Notes: generated by a model not told the origin, from the letters alone. Shown: positions 7,873-17,778, counted from the first letter of the stretch. The stretch is DNA of 64,000 nt from Calothrix sp. NIES-4105 (GCF_002368415.1 NZ_AP018293.1:1-64000), one strand, 5' to 3'. Made by a program: numbers and translations.

Positions 7873-7914
7873 AACTGGAAACATTGGAAACATAATTGAA
7901 ACATTGGGAAATAT
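7873..7914 (+). promoter_or_regulatory. Short tandem repeats of TGGAAACAT type before the PIWI-RE operon
   Basis: Four degenerate units about 10-11 bp long (TGGAAACAT, TGGAAACAT, TTGAAACAT, TGGGAAATAT) with helical-turn spacing, some 60 bp upstream of the first gene of the PIWI-RE operon. That gene encodes an N-terminal winged-helix domain, so these could be its operator. Repeat seen; function inferred. Confidence 0.35.
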
Positions 7915-7976
7915 TGTTGACTTGTATCAGAGCAGGCGCCACAATTAGTCAAACCTCAATATATGGAGGAAAGTCG

Positions 7977-9293
7977 ATGAAGGCTAAAGTTACCAAGCAT
8001 CGAGATAAGATTTTGGCGGCGCTACATGAGTGGTTTCGCGTTCATAAGGAGGCGCCTACTCTGGAGGAGTTGTGTGTTGAGTTGGGTATGCAGCCTCGTC
8101 AGAGAGCGACTTTGCAGCGTTGGTTGCAGTCTATGCGGGGTATTGATGTTGAGTGGGATGATAATGTTGGGCGCAGTCTGCGTTTAATACATGGTGATGT
8201 GGAGGATGATGCTTTCCGGCAAGTTTCTGTAACGGAAACTTTACAATATTTGGCTACTGGTTTAATTGAGTGGGAGAAACGCAAACCTCTTGAGCGCTCT
8301 AGTATTCCTGAGTCGCTTCGGGTGGGGATGTCGAGGATGTATTTGACTTCTTTGCTGTCTGGGGATGAGGAGGCGCCTGCAAATTTACCGGAGTTTTTTG
8401 AGTGGGCAAAAAAACCTGTTGTGGAGTGGAAACCTGCTACTGATATTAAAAATCTTTCGCCTCAAGTTTCTTTTGTTGAGGATGGTACGGTTTCTCTTTT
8501 TGCGCTTCAGTGGCAGGTTACGGGAACGGATGTGGAAATGCAGGTGCAAGAGAAGGTTTTGGAAGATGTTTTAAGATACTGTCGAGAAAATCAGTTGGAT
8601 GGTGCTTATCGCGTGTTCCGAAAGCTGATTATTGAGAATCCGGTTTTACCTTATCCTGAGTTTCGTCGTATGACGTCTTCTTCTCAACTTAGACCTTTGC
8701 GTGATTTTTTACTCCAGGTATATGTAGATTTGGTTGAGTTTGCGAGTGAGGATGTTTATCACTTCTGTCCAAGGTGTAAGTATGTGATGCGTCGGCGCCC
8801 TGATAATTCTTTTAGCTGTCGCAATATGACTTGTGAACAACTAAGTGCGGAAGATAAGCTTCCACCGCTAACTTCTTTGTCTAAGGATGATGCGGCGAAT
8901 GTGAAGGTTGTCACTGCTGGGGTGCATAGGTATGGAACTTTACCTGGACTCTGGGAAATTAAATTGGCTGAGGATTTGATGCAGATGGGTGTTCGGGTTA
9001 CTTTGTGGCCTTATATTGATGAGTTTGATTTGCTTGTTGAGTTTAGTAAGAAGGTTCGCTGGGCTATTGATGTTAAAGATTGGTCTTATTTGGATGAGGA
9101 GCGTTTGCGTGCGGTTGATTATCGCTTGGATGTTTCTCAAACTTTTGTCGCTTTTCCTTCGGAACGTGAGTCTGTGCTGCGAGTTGCTGTGGAACGTCAA
9201 CGGTTAGAACCTGAATTAAATGGTGTTCGGTTGAAGTTATTTAAGGAAGTTATCTCCGAGGCTAGGGAAATATTGGAGAAAAGAAATGCGTAA
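7977..9293 (+). CDS. PIWI-RE island protein with LexA-like HTH, zinc ribbon and REase domain
   Basis: First gene of the PIWI-RE operon, of the REase-associated type described computationally for pPIWI_RE islands. Residues 1-60 look like a LexA-type winged helix (KHRDKILAALHEWF, then PTLEELCVELGM). A zinc ribbon lies at about 263-287 (CPRCKYVM then CRNMTCEQ, four cysteines). The C-terminal part has the elements of a PD-(D/E)XK nuclease: a glutamate in LWEIKLAEDL (about 325-335), an aspartate in FDLLVEF (about 349) and the IDVKDW signature (about 364-369). The ATG at 7977 is chosen because GGAGGA lies six bases upstream; a TTG 27 codons earlier lacks such a site. Its last eight bases overlap the helicase start. 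Likely role: DNA binding and cleavage in invader restriction, with regulation by the HTH. Confidence 0.8.
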   Translation: MKAKVTKHRDKILAALHEWFRVHKEAPTLEELCVELGMQPRQRATLQRWLQSMRGIDVEWDDNVGRSLRLIHGDVEDDAFRQVSVTETLQYLATGLIEWEKRKPLERSSIPESLRVGMSRMYLTSLLSGDEEAPANLPEFFEWAKKPVVEWKPATDIKNLSPQVSFVEDGTVSLFALQWQVTGTDVEMQVQEKVLEDVLRYCRENQLDGAYRVFRKLIIENPVLPYPEFRRMTSSSQLRPLRDFLLQVYVDLVEFASEDVYHFCPRCKYVMRRRPDNSFSCRNMTCEQLSAEDKLPPLTSLSKDDAANVKVVTAGVHRYGTLPGLWEIKLAEDLMQMGVRVTLWPYIDEFDLLVEFSKKVRWAIDVKDWSYLDEERLRAVDYRLDVSQTFVAFPSERESVLRVAVERQRLEPELNGVRLKLFKEVISEAREILEKRNA

Positions 9294-12200
9294 TATTCTA
9301 GAATGGAGTAAATCTATACGCGATGCTCTGAGTAAATCTTATGAGTTGAAGGCTTATATAGAGGAGATAGGCAATACAAGTACAATTTCTCGTCTTTCTC
9401 AACTTATTGTTGAGGTGGAATTGGGTTTAACTTTGTTGATGATGGTGGCGCCGAATGATAGTGCTGTATCGGTATCAGCTTTATTATTTGGGTATCGATT
9501 TCCGGTTACGGCGTTATCTAGTGATGAAAACTGGCGCCTTGTACAAGTTGCACGTTTCTACCTTTTTCGTCGTAAGGGTAAACAATGGGAACGTTGTCTG
9601 AATGAATACATTAAGTTGCCGGAAATTCTTAGGATTTTTCGGTTGAGTGAAGTCGGGGATGTTCCTAAAGTAATTCCTTGTAGTACTTTTCCTTATCGGT
9701 TGGAAGTATACCGCCAAACTTTGTCTAAAACTCCACCGCATAAAAAATATAACGTTAAATTAGCGACTGCGGGATATTGGTATGCGAAGGTTTCTCACAA
9801 AGGTCAGGCGACTGTAGAAGTTCCTATTAATATTCCTGAAGCTGTTGCATTGTCGGCGCCCGAAGCGCAAGTTAAGTTACATCGTACTCGCAGTAATAAT
9901 AATCCTTCTCATTCTTTTACTTGGAATCAATTGCTTGCAGTGGCGCAAGAAATGGATGAGAAACTTGAGCAGGCAGAATATGATAAGGAAAATTACTACG
10001 GTCGTTTGAAAGGTATTGCTATTAAAATATATGATGCAGCGATAGATGATTTTAGGCTTCTTGACCCAGATGCAGAAATTAATCTTCAGCAGTTGGTTCA
10101 TATTGTTGGTTTATTGAATGTTGGTAAATCAACGTTGCTAGAGGTTCTTATTTATAATTTTGCGTCACAGGGTTATCGTTGTGCGTTGCTTGTTAATGAT
10201 GTTGCAGCAGCGGTTCGTTTGGCTTCGCTGTTTCGAGAAGGTTTGGATGTTTTGGCGGCGCCTGTTTTAGGAAATAATCGTTCACAGCATTTGTCCAAGG
10301 TTTATGAATCGATTTTAATGACTAAGGGTGAGGAAATAGAAAAGGGTGCAAAACATTCTGCATGGCGTTGGTTTAGTCCTGTTTGTCCTTTACTTGCTTT
10401 GGTACAATCCCAAGATAAATGGGATTTTGGGGAGGAACCTTGTCATCAACTCTACAAAAAACAAGCTATTACTACTCAAAAAAGTAATACTAATATTAGT
10501 CTAGATGATGAGGAAGAGATAGAGGATTTAGAGTATAATGATGTAAACAAAATTACCTGTCCTTTATATTATAAATGTCCTCGTCATCAACTCGAACGAG
10601 ATTTGGCGACAGCTAAGGTCTGGATATTAACGCCAGCAAGTTTTATTCATACGCGCGTTCCTAGACAAGTTTTTGCTCTAAGGTTAACTTTTGCGGAAGC
10701 TGTTTATCGTGAATGTGATTTTTTGTTTGTTGATGAGGCTGATAGAGTTCAGGTGCAGTTTGACGAAGCTGGCGCCCCTGATGAGGTATTAGTTGATGCT
10801 TCTGGTAATTCTTTGTTAAATAAGTTGGGGCTTAAATTTGCTACTGCTATCTATAATTCTGACCGCCGTAATATGTCGGCTGAACTTGTTGCAGTTGCAA
10901 AAAGAGCTAATGACTATGCTCAAATTGCTGCTGATTTGATTCTCCCTAGGCTTTATAACCAGCCTAAACTTGTAGAATGGATAGGACATCATCCTTTTAC
11001 TGGTCGTTCGCTGTTTGCTCATATTATCCGCGATATTTTAGAACCACTAGAGGACAAGGAACCGTTACCTAAACAGAAGCGTGCAGAACGTAGTAAACAA
11101 AGACGCAATCAAATTGAATCGGTGCCACCTGAACAAACACGTCAGCGTCGTAAGAAAATTATGCAGCCGCTGGAGAAATTTTTGCAGGCACCTCTTAATC
11201 AAAAACAAGGAGGAGAACTTTCTGACCTTGCGTTTAATATATTAAGTGCTGATGATAGCAGAGCATTAACGTCAGTTGCGGATTGGTTACAGAAATGGCT
11301 AGCATCTGAGGAAATTCCAATTCCAAACAAAACCAAGTTTGAAGAACTTACGCATCATGTACATTTTGCAATCTTAATAACAGTACTCAACGATAGACTA
11401 AATTTTCTTGTGGAAAATCTCAATGCACTGATGCGAGTCAAAGTTCTGGATATGCATGATACTAGTCTCGCATTAGTATATCGTCCACCACACGATTATC
11501 TTCCAATTGTGCCATCTTCACCAGTTGGTAATATTTTAGGGTTTAGATACACGCGCGGTCGTGGTTATACAAGTGGAAAGTTAGAGTATTTTCGTTATGT
11601 TGGTGTTGGTCGTTATTTACTACTCAATTTCCCTAAACTTTATGCTGCTGATAATTGGGATGGTCCACATACGGTGTTAATTTCCGGTACTAGTTATGCT
11701 CCTGGTACTCCTGCCTACCATATTCAAGAAAGACCGATGATTTTGCTAGAAAGAGCAATTCATAATAATATGGCAGGTGATGCAGGCATTGGCGAAAGTG
11801 CTTTTCATTTTAGCCCTAAACGTAATGTTGCAGAGGAATATATTGCTATATCAGGACTTCCACCTGCTGGTAGGAAAAGAGCGGTTGATGAAATGGTTAA
11901 GGCTATTGTTCGTGGTAATAAGCAAACTAAAAGTTTTTTGGCTAGTTTATTTGATACTTTAAAGGAACTGCAACAGCAAGACCCAGAACGTTGGAATGAC
12001 CGTGAACGTTTACTGATTATTACTAATAGCTATGATGAGTCGGAGCTGGTTGTGTCAATTTTAAAACCTCTCTACCATGTAGAAGATATTGAAGGTATTG
12101 CTACTTTGCGTCGTGATAATGCTCCATCTGGTTTAGATGGTGTGCGTCGTAGCGAAATTAGGAATCTTGCAAAACTTAAGATTCAAATTGTTGTGGTGCC

Positions 12201-12777
12201 TTTGATGGCGTTGGAACGAGGTCACAATATCCTTAATAAGGATAGAATTGCTGCATTCGGCGCCGCTATATTTCTTAGCCGACCAATGCCCGTTCCTGAT
12301 GACTGGCAAACCACTGTACAGCAACTTAATAATTGGGCATTACAAAAGTTTGAAGATTCTAGTTTTAGCAGCATGAATTTGACAAGTGTTGAACAGGAAT
12401 TTTATCAACATGCTGTGTTAAAGATGCTTGACTTAAACTGCCGTGCTATGTCTTTTAAACAACTGACATCTGATGAACGTTCTGTACTTTGCTGGAGTCA
12501 GTTGGTTAGTATATGGCAAATTATTGGGCGCCTGGTTAGGGGTGGTGTTCCTTGTATTGTTCATTTTTTGGATGCTAAGTTTGCTCCTTTGTCTGCTAAG
12601 GGTGAAGTTGATAGTGAGGTTACTTCGCTTTTGGTCGGTATTATTAAGGAACTTGAGGTTGCTATTGAGGCTTCTGGGAAACGACCTTGGGAGAAGACTC
12701 TTGCTAAGTCTTTGTATGGGGCTTTTTTTAATGCGCTTAATCAGATGAAAGGTAACGGATTTTATTATGGCAACTAA
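9286..12777 (+). CDS. DinG-like superfamily 2 helicase of the PIWI-RE system
   Basis: Large helicase (1163 residues) forming the middle gene of the PIWI-RE trio. Residues 1-260 are a family-specific N-terminal region (possibly the island-specific domain called Z). The Walker A loop is GLLNVGKST at about 273-281. Four cysteines at about 367, 386, 425 and 431 (PVCPL, EPCH, TCPL, KCPR) lie between motif I and motif II, the place of the iron-sulphur cluster in DinG/XPD helicases. Motif II is VDEAD (about 482-486), and motif VI is QIIGRLVRGG (about 1077-1086). A basic linker (about 600-625) separates the lobes. It overlaps both neighbours (8 and 11 bp), so the three proteins are probably made in balanced amounts. 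It likely unwinds target DNA or loads the PIWI protein. Confidence 0.8.
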   Translation: MRNILEWSKSIRDALSKSYELKAYIEEIGNTSTISRLSQLIVEVELGLTLLMMVAPNDSAVSVSALLFGYRFPVTALSSDENWRLVQVARFYLFRRKGKQWERCLNEYIKLPEILRIFRLSEVGDVPKVIPCSTFPYRLEVYRQTLSKTPPHKKYNVKLATAGYWYAKVSHKGQATVEVPINIPEAVALSAPEAQVKLHRTRSNNNPSHSFTWNQLLAVAQEMDEKLEQAEYDKENYYGRLKGIAIKIYDAAIDDFRLLDPDAEINLQQLVHIVGLLNVGKSTLLEVLIYNFASQGYRCALLVNDVAAAVRLASLFREGLDVLAAPVLGNNRSQHLSKVYESILMTKGEEIEKGAKHSAWRWFSPVCPLLALVQSQDKWDFGEEPCHQLYKKQAITTQKSNTNISLDDEEEIEDLEYNDVNKITCPLYYKCPRHQLERDLATAKVWILTPASFIHTRVPRQVFALRLTFAEAVYRECDFLFVDEADRVQVQFDEAGAPDEVLVDASGNSLLNKLGLKFATAIYNSDRRNMSAELVAVAKRANDYAQIAADLILPRLYNQPKLVEWIGHHPFTGRSLFAHIIRDILEPLEDKEPLPKQKRAERSKQRRNQIESVPPEQTRQRRKKIMQPLEKFLQAPLNQKQGGELSDLAFNILSADDSRALTSVADWLQKWLASEEIPIPNKTKFEELTHHVHFAILITVLNDRLNFLVENLNALMRVKVLDMHDTSLALVYRPPHDYLPIVPSSPVGNILGFRYTRGRGYTSGKLEYFRYVGVGRYLLLNFPKLYAADNWDGPHTVLISGTSYAPGTPAYHIQERPMILLERAIHNNMAGDAGIGESAFHFSPKRNVAEEYIAISGLPPAGRKRAVDEMVKAIVRGNKQTKSFLASLFDTLKELQQQDPERWNDRERLLIITNSYDESELVVSILKPLYHVEDIEGIATLRRDNAPSGLDGVRRSEIRNLAKLKIQIVVVPLMALERGHNILNKDRIAAFGAAIFLSRPMPVPDDWQTTVQQLNNWALQKFEDSSFSSMNLTSVEQEFYQHAVLKMLDLNCRAMSFKQLTSDERSVLCWSQLVSIWQIIGRLVRGGVPCIVHFLDAKFAPLSAKGEVDSEVTSLLVGIIKELEVAIEASGKRPWEKTLAKSLYGAFFNALNQMKGNGFYYGN

Positions 12778-15598
12778 AATTATTTTTCCGGGTGCTTGGG
12801 AATTTACTTCGGATAAACAATATGAACTTTTTTCGCTTGTTGTTCCTACTTCTTGGCAACAGGTTATTAAGTCTTTGGCGCAAAGACGTGTTAGGCTTCT
12901 GGGCAGAGGATATCCATCGGTTCCTGTTTATTCGCTCGACCGCATTATATCTGTTTGCTTTCCAAATATTATTAAGACGGAAAGAAATGGTTGGCAACGT
13001 CCTTGTGTTCCTTGGTTGCTTGCTAGTTCTCGTGCTGAATTGTTTGATTTACCTGGTTTTATTAAGGATTGGTTACGGGAAGAATTTAGTTGTTTGGGTG
13101 ATGAGTTAGAATCTATTCTTGAAAATCTTGATGATGATGCTTGGCAATGGGAAGATAAGCCAGTTATATATCCTTTACAGCTTGCGTCAGAAAATTCATA
13201 TGGTATTGATATTCGTTTTCATGCAATTCCTGATTTTCTAGCTGTTGAGTTTCTTAAGAATCCACAGGTTAGTTTTGGTGTAAATGATGAATATTTACTT
13301 AGATTTTATCGCGTTGTGAATCTAAATCAAGGCGCCGAGTTAATGTCTTGGCCTCCTTACCCTGTTCCTTTAATTAAATATCAAAAACAAGTTGGTACTG
13401 CATATGTTTCGTTTGTGATTCATTTTAAACTGCAAACTGTTCCTTGGAGAAGTACACCTATTATTTACCATCAACTTTCGATTCGACGCTGGATGACTGA
13501 ACCTTTACAAATACCATATCGTGGCACCACTGCTTATATAGGAGATAATCAACGCTGGATAGATGGCAAGACTCAACCTTTTCATTTTATGCCTTTATCA
13601 ATAAAACAATTTAATACGGATGAAGGTAGGGAACCAAGATGGTCTAAAGCTATTAGTGAGTTACTCAGAATTAATGGCTCGCTTTTGCCTGAACCTACTG
13701 TTTTATCTAGTACACCTATTTATAATTGGTCGGCAGCAGGTGAAGAACCATGTAATTTACAAGCTGCTATTGCTTACGATGCTCGACACCGTGCCAGTTT
13801 ACTTTGTCTTCCTGGTGTTAGTTCACTTGATTTAGCTAGTTTAGATAGTGCTATTCAAAATAAAATTGAACTTCTTGATTTTCCGCTGCGTCGAGTTGGT
13901 GAAGCTGTTAAAATGTCATTTCCAAAGAAAAAGTTAGGTCAAAAATTTTATTTTTGGGAGAAGGCTAAGTCTGTTTCTACTCCTATGCAGCGACCAGAAG
14001 TTGCGGCACGTGCTGTGTTTCGTACACTTATAAACCTCTCCACGCCAGTTGCCTCAACCTTGGGAACCAAGACACGGCACTGGCTCCCCGAAGAGTCTCC
14101 TGCTCAGAGAGGGGAGGAGGATTTGAATACTATATTGATTGTGTGGGAGACTGAAAAATGTCGTGATGAGTTAATAGCTGAATTTTGTAGGGTCTTGTTA
14201 CTTGAAAAGGTTACAGTAACAAGTTTGGATGCCCCTTTAACGAAAATAATTTATAAAATTCCTTATGGTTGTATCTGTATAATCACTCAGCACGTTGGAG
14301 AACTTACAAAACTTTTTGATTTTAATGACCCTTCTGTCGAAGGCAATAACCGACAGCAAAAACGCATTTATTGTATGGAAAGACGTATCCGGGAAATTGT
14401 TGCGTCTTTACCTAAACCAAAAAATTTGAGTGGCGCCATTATTGAAATTAAATCTAAACCTTTGATATCGGAGCTAGATCCCAAACTTGCATTGCGAATA
14501 GGTGCCATGAAAGCAGGTTACGTAAACCAGCATATTCACGCACTTACGAAGACTAAAAAAGATGGTTCAGTATATGTAACAAAAGACGCTGATAATAGAG
14601 TTCAAAAAGCTGTATCTGATTTACTACGACAATTTGGGGTTTTACCGATTCCTTTAATAGACTTAGATAGAGATGGTATAAATCAAGATACGTGGTTAGT
14701 TTGCTTTCACGTTTTACGTCGTACTAGAAAAACAACAGCTAGTAACGCACCTTCCACTGTAGCTTTAATGGTGCGAGTTAATCCTGTTACGGGGAAAGTA
14801 GAAGCTACTACCCCTTCTTTATTTAAAACTCAAAGTTGGTTATCTTATCCCTCAGCGCTTTCACACCTTCTTACAGAAAAATGGAATCCTGATTTTTTAG
14901 ATTATCAAACTAGTTCCGATGAAGAATTTAAAGACTATAAAGATGGACAAGTATTGAGTGCATTTGTCTCTGAATGTTTACGTAACTGCTTAAACACTCC
15001 TATTCTGGAAGATAAACCGCCACAAGTATTATTTATGGTGGAAGCTCAGAACGCACGTGGTGTTTTAAAATGGCTTCAAAACCGCGCGTTGCAACTTAAT
15101 AAACTACCCGATGAACTTAAACGGGATATGGCGCCATCAGAAATTAATCGTTTATGGGTGGTACGTTTGCGTACTCCTGGTAATACTTATGAAGTACCTG
15201 TAACTATTGTTAAAAATTCTCCTGGTAGTAAAACTAGTGGTTTGTATTCTTGGCAAGATGTATGTGATTATGATGACGCCCTTTACTTGAGTATCAGGAA
15301 ACCTTTAAATACTGAACAGGGAACTAATACGTTGCAGAAAAAACAGTCTCGCTTGGATAATGGGAGTTTGCAACATGGCAACCCTAGAGCGCTGGAAATA
15401 GCTGTTGTTTATTGCTTTGGTGTGGGCGCCGACAAGTTAGCATCTTTTGTACATAATCTTAGAGACCGCTGGCCTTATTTTGCAAATGAAGTTTGTTTGC
15501 CTTTACCTTTTCGGTTTGCAACGTTGGCGTCTGAGTATGCTGTTAGCGCTAGGGATATGGAAGAATCAGATGATGTAGAGGTGGAAGATGATAACTGA
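12767..15598 (+). CDS. PIWI-RE protein (prokaryotic PIWI/Argonaute-related)
   Basis: 943-residue protein matching the pPIWI_RE family, a prokaryotic branch of PIWI proteins named for invariant Arg and Glu residues. The N-terminal 400 residues correspond to the family-specific X region; the middle (about 470-640) would be the MID-like part; the RNase H-like PIWI domain follows. Visible landmarks are the strand TVALMVRVNPVTGKV (about 663), VLFMVEAQNARGVLKWLQN (about 752-770, candidate conserved Arg), and the family-typical end NLRDRWPYF ... LPLPFRFATLASEYAVS (about 893-925, candidate conserved Glu). The first RNase H strand lacks the usual catalytic Asp, so slicing may be lost and cutting left to the partner nuclease. 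It overlaps the helicase gene by 11 bp. Family recognised by motifs and gene order, not by a search. Confidence 0.8.
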   Translation: MATKIIFPGAWEFTSDKQYELFSLVVPTSWQQVIKSLAQRRVRLLGRGYPSVPVYSLDRIISVCFPNIIKTERNGWQRPCVPWLLASSRAELFDLPGFIKDWLREEFSCLGDELESILENLDDDAWQWEDKPVIYPLQLASENSYGIDIRFHAIPDFLAVEFLKNPQVSFGVNDEYLLRFYRVVNLNQGAELMSWPPYPVPLIKYQKQVGTAYVSFVIHFKLQTVPWRSTPIIYHQLSIRRWMTEPLQIPYRGTTAYIGDNQRWIDGKTQPFHFMPLSIKQFNTDEGREPRWSKAISELLRINGSLLPEPTVLSSTPIYNWSAAGEEPCNLQAAIAYDARHRASLLCLPGVSSLDLASLDSAIQNKIELLDFPLRRVGEAVKMSFPKKKLGQKFYFWEKAKSVSTPMQRPEVAARAVFRTLINLSTPVASTLGTKTRHWLPEESPAQRGEEDLNTILIVWETEKCRDELIAEFCRVLLLEKVTVTSLDAPLTKIIYKIPYGCICIITQHVGELTKLFDFNDPSVEGNNRQQKRIYCMERRIREIVASLPKPKNLSGAIIEIKSKPLISELDPKLALRIGAMKAGYVNQHIHALTKTKKDGSVYVTKDADNRVQKAVSDLLRQFGVLPIPLIDLDRDGINQDTWLVCFHVLRRTRKTTASNAPSTVALMVRVNPVTGKVEATTPSLFKTQSWLSYPSALSHLLTEKWNPDFLDYQTSSDEEFKDYKDGQVLSAFVSECLRNCLNTPILEDKPPQVLFMVEAQNARGVLKWLQNRALQLNKLPDELKRDMAPSEINRLWVVRLRTPGNTYEVPVTIVKNSPGSKTSGLYSWQDVCDYDDALYLSIRKPLNTEQGTNTLQKKQSRLDNGSLQHGNPRALEIAVVYCFGVGADKLASFVHNLRDRWPYFANEVCLPLPFRFATLASEYAVSARDMEESDDVEVEDDN

Positions 15599-15951
15599 TG
15601 TGTTGCACCTGCATTTTCATATGCCCATATGAAGTTGAGCCTCCTATATGTAGCGAACTGCTTTCCATAAGTACTTAAAACTGCAAACAGGACATGTAAT
15701 GCAATTCGCAGCTCGGCACCTAGCTATTGTTACGCTATATTTGTACCCAGTGGCGCCTGTTGCTGTGAAAGTTCTACAATTTGTGGAAGTTTTGAAGTTT
15801 AGTCGATGATGGCGCATATTATTTCAATTTGGGATGATAAAAGCAATTGTTTAGTACAAGAATACTTAATTGATTAAGTCAAGACTGGATACCTTCTGTT
15901 ACATTGCTTTACAATGGGAGGCATTGTACATATATTATTTTAGTCCTGACC
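15599..15951. other. Intergenic region after the PIWI-RE operon
   Basis: Between convergent units. Contains an inverted repeat at 15616-15633, the last GGCGCC (about 15752) before a long GGCGCC-free block, a possible 22-codon fragment (MAHIISIWDDKSN) at about 15810-15878, and a palindrome ACTTAAT-TG-ATTAAGT at 15864-15879. No full gene. Confidence 0.5.
15616..15633. terminator. Short perfect inverted repeat after the PIWI-RE stop codon
   Basis: TTCATATG-CC-CATATGAA, 18 bp after the stop codon of the PIWI gene. It lacks a T-run, so it is a weak candidate terminator; it could instead be a protein-binding palindrome. Confidence 0.3.
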
Positions 15952-17163
15952 CTACATTCGGCTTATTTTAGCTTTTATAAATTCCAATTCCTTGTCTAAT
16001 GCTAGTCCTAGAATGGGGTTATCAATAACGTTACAAGTAGTAATAGCAAATTCGAGTAAAAAGGCTGCTTCTACAAATTGACCTATTTTAGCTCTTTTTC
16101 GAGCTTCATTGGATAAATCAATAATGAACGAATCTACTTCTTGAAGGCTGCTGCAAGAACTGATGATTGTTTCGGGTTTAAGCTTTTTTAATTGCTCGAT
16201 AATTTTATAGATGTCATCATCAGAAAAATCTTGGTTGTGAGATTCTGGTTCATCAAAATGCGAATTTACTTCATAAGAAGCGTAAGAATTCCAGGTGCGT
16301 TCAACATTTTTGTTTGTTGTTGTGCCACTTACATCGTCTACGCTAAACTTAGCTAATATCTCGAAAGCAAAAGCACTAGCATGAAGCGCTGCTATTTCCT
16401 GAGAGCCAGCAGTATCGGATTCGTTTTTACCGTCGATAAGGTCAGAAATTCCACGAACAATGAGTGCCGACACTTGCTGATTGGCATGAGCTGCTTGGAG
16501 TAATCCTCGCCCTTCCATTTCTACTGCTACCGCGTCGCCATAGTTCGACCTAAGAAACTCGCAAGTACTAGACTTGGTATCAGCTATCACTTTTTCTCCG
16601 GCTGCGATGGGTGCAACGAGCGCGCGGGGTTTTGGAGTTTCTGTGGGTGAGGTTAGCCTTTGCAGCCAGTCTGTTTTCTTGGCTTCAGCCTTAGCTCGCT
16701 GTATCAAATTATATGTAGATAGTCCGACATCAGGTCTGGGTTCAAATTGCTGTTTTGCCTTACCCGACTCGTAACCATATATTTTGGTTGCAGCTACCAC
16801 ATCACCAAGGGTAACATCTTTTATACCACCCGCTACCCCAACAAAAAGTACAACATGGGGGTTAAAGTGAGCAATTGCTCGTTCTGCTTCCATCGCTGCT
16901 GCCGAATTTCCCGCACCAATCTCAACAATTACCACCTCCCAAACCTTACCGTTGGCGATAAATTTACCTCGCTCGTAAATCGTTCCTTTGGGGTGTATTT
17001 CTTCTTGGAGGTCGCTGAGATGTCCGCGAACGGCTATATACTCAACAGGAATTGCAGTGAGTATAACGGCACGGGGTAAATTTTGACCTTGTGGTCTTAA
17101 GTTCATTTGCTGGTTGCTGTATGTAGAATACGGAATTTGTGTGCGGGTTATAGCATCACGCAT
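15952..17163 (-). CDS. Nucleoside phosphorylase/MTAN-like protein with extra C-terminal helical domain
   Basis: Residues about 30-270 form a PNP/UDP-type phosphorylase or nucleosidase domain: [42 protein letters not shown] and [10 protein letters not shown] are the core phosphate/ribose and base-binding motifs. The remaining 130 residues are charged and helical ([14 protein letters not shown], then [14 protein letters not shown]), possibly an adaptor or effector-associated domain. The neighbouring phosphorylase-SAVED gene shares the same motifs, so the two are paralogues. It follows a four-helix membrane protein gene by 63 bp, probably in one operon. A housekeeping purine-salvage role seems less likely than an NAD(H)- or nucleotide-depleting effector role in defence. 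Start ATG at 17163 is uncertain; an ATG at 17106 is possible. Confidence 0.7.
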   Translation of the reverse strand: MRDAITRTQIPYSTYSNQQMNLRPQGQNLPRAVILTAIPVEYIAVRGHLSDLQEEIHPKGTIYERGKFIANGKVWEVVIVEIGAGNSAAAMEAERAIAHFNPHVVLFVGVAGGIKDVTLGDVVAATKIYGYESGKAKQQFEPRPDVGLSTYNLIQRAKAEAKKTDWLQRLTSPTETPKPRALVAPIAAGEKVIADTKSSTCEFLRSNYGDAVAVEMEGRGLLQAAHANQQVSALIVRGISDLIDGKNESDTAGSQEIAALHASAFAFEILAKFSVDDVSGTTTNKNVERTWNSYASYEVNSHFDEPESHNQDFSDDDIYKIIEQLKKLKPETIISSCSSLQEVDSFIIDLSNEARKRAKIGQFVEAAFLLEFAITTCNVIDNPILGLALDKELEFIKAKISRM

Positions 17164-17226
17164 CGAATGCGGATGCTTTGAAAGAAATCATTTTTAATAA
17201 GCCGATAATTATACCACAGTTATAAA

Positions 17227-17778
17227 TTACCGTCCCTTTGCTAAGTCAGCATAAATTATTATTTCTATACCTAAAATTATTATAAAAATAAGTTCAATTC
17301 CTCCAAGAAGATTAACGGCTAAGGGAGGTTTTGATACTAGGAGCCAAAAGGCTATCAAGGCAACTATGCCAGAAAACACAAAAGTTATCTGGTCAACGAT
17401 TAGCTGCTCTATTTTGCGGCGTTTTCGACGATTATCGCTGCGATGTGCTATTTCCCAACCAAAGATAGATTCACTATCTGTGTGACCAGTATGTTCTTTG
17501 ATTTTTGGAGCTAGATTTAGGCGAATATATCTACCAATTGCCGTGATTTTTTCATCGTTAACAAGGTAAGTCCAACCGAGGATTAGGCAAATCCAAGGAA
17601 TAACAAGAAGTGCATAATAATTAGCTTTATTAGAAATAGCAAAAGTGATGACTGTTCCAAAAACTCCAAGTGTTACGTAAAGTAGGTTGTCTCGAAAGCC
17701 AATTCGCTGTGTTTGCTCGTCTTTTAATTTTTCGTATTCTTGGAGATAAACTTCGAGCATTTGTTGATTATCTGTCAT
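17227..17778 (-). CDS. Four-helix membrane protein paired with phosphorylase-like effector
   Basis: 183-residue integral membrane protein. Hydrophobic segments at about 28-45 (LYVTLGVFGTVITFAIS), 52-70 (ALLVIPWICLILGWTYL), 130-147 (ITFVFSGIVALIAFWLLV) and 155-177 form two helical hairpins separated by a 60-residue charged loop with a basic RRKRRKIEQ segment. An N-terminal helix (QEYEKLKDEQTQRIGFRDN) precedes the first hairpin. It is similar in shape to small membrane effectors or anchors found beside defence enzymes, but I do not recognise the family with confidence. It is transcribed ahead of and probably with the phosphorylase-like gene. Confidence 0.6.
   Translation of the reverse strand: MTDNQQMLEVYLQEYEKLKDEQTQRIGFRDNLLYVTLGVFGTVITFAISNKANYYALLVIPWICLILGWTYLVNDEKITAIGRYIRLNLAPKIKEHTGHTDSESIFGWEIAHRSDNRRKRRKIEQLIVDQITFVFSGIVALIAFWLLVSKPPLAVNLLGGIELIFIIILGIEIIIYADLAKGR

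Larger units (their letters stand above)
7209..7976. other. Long intergenic region upstream of the PIWI-RE operon
   Basis: 768 bp with no firm gene. It holds a palindrome at 7485-7498, a possible 36-codon ORF at 7685-7795, a weak stem (TAAACG-CGTTTA) around 7834-7855 and short tandem repeats at about 7873-7914 just before the PIWI-RE operon. Three GGCGCC sites are present. Confidence 0.5.
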
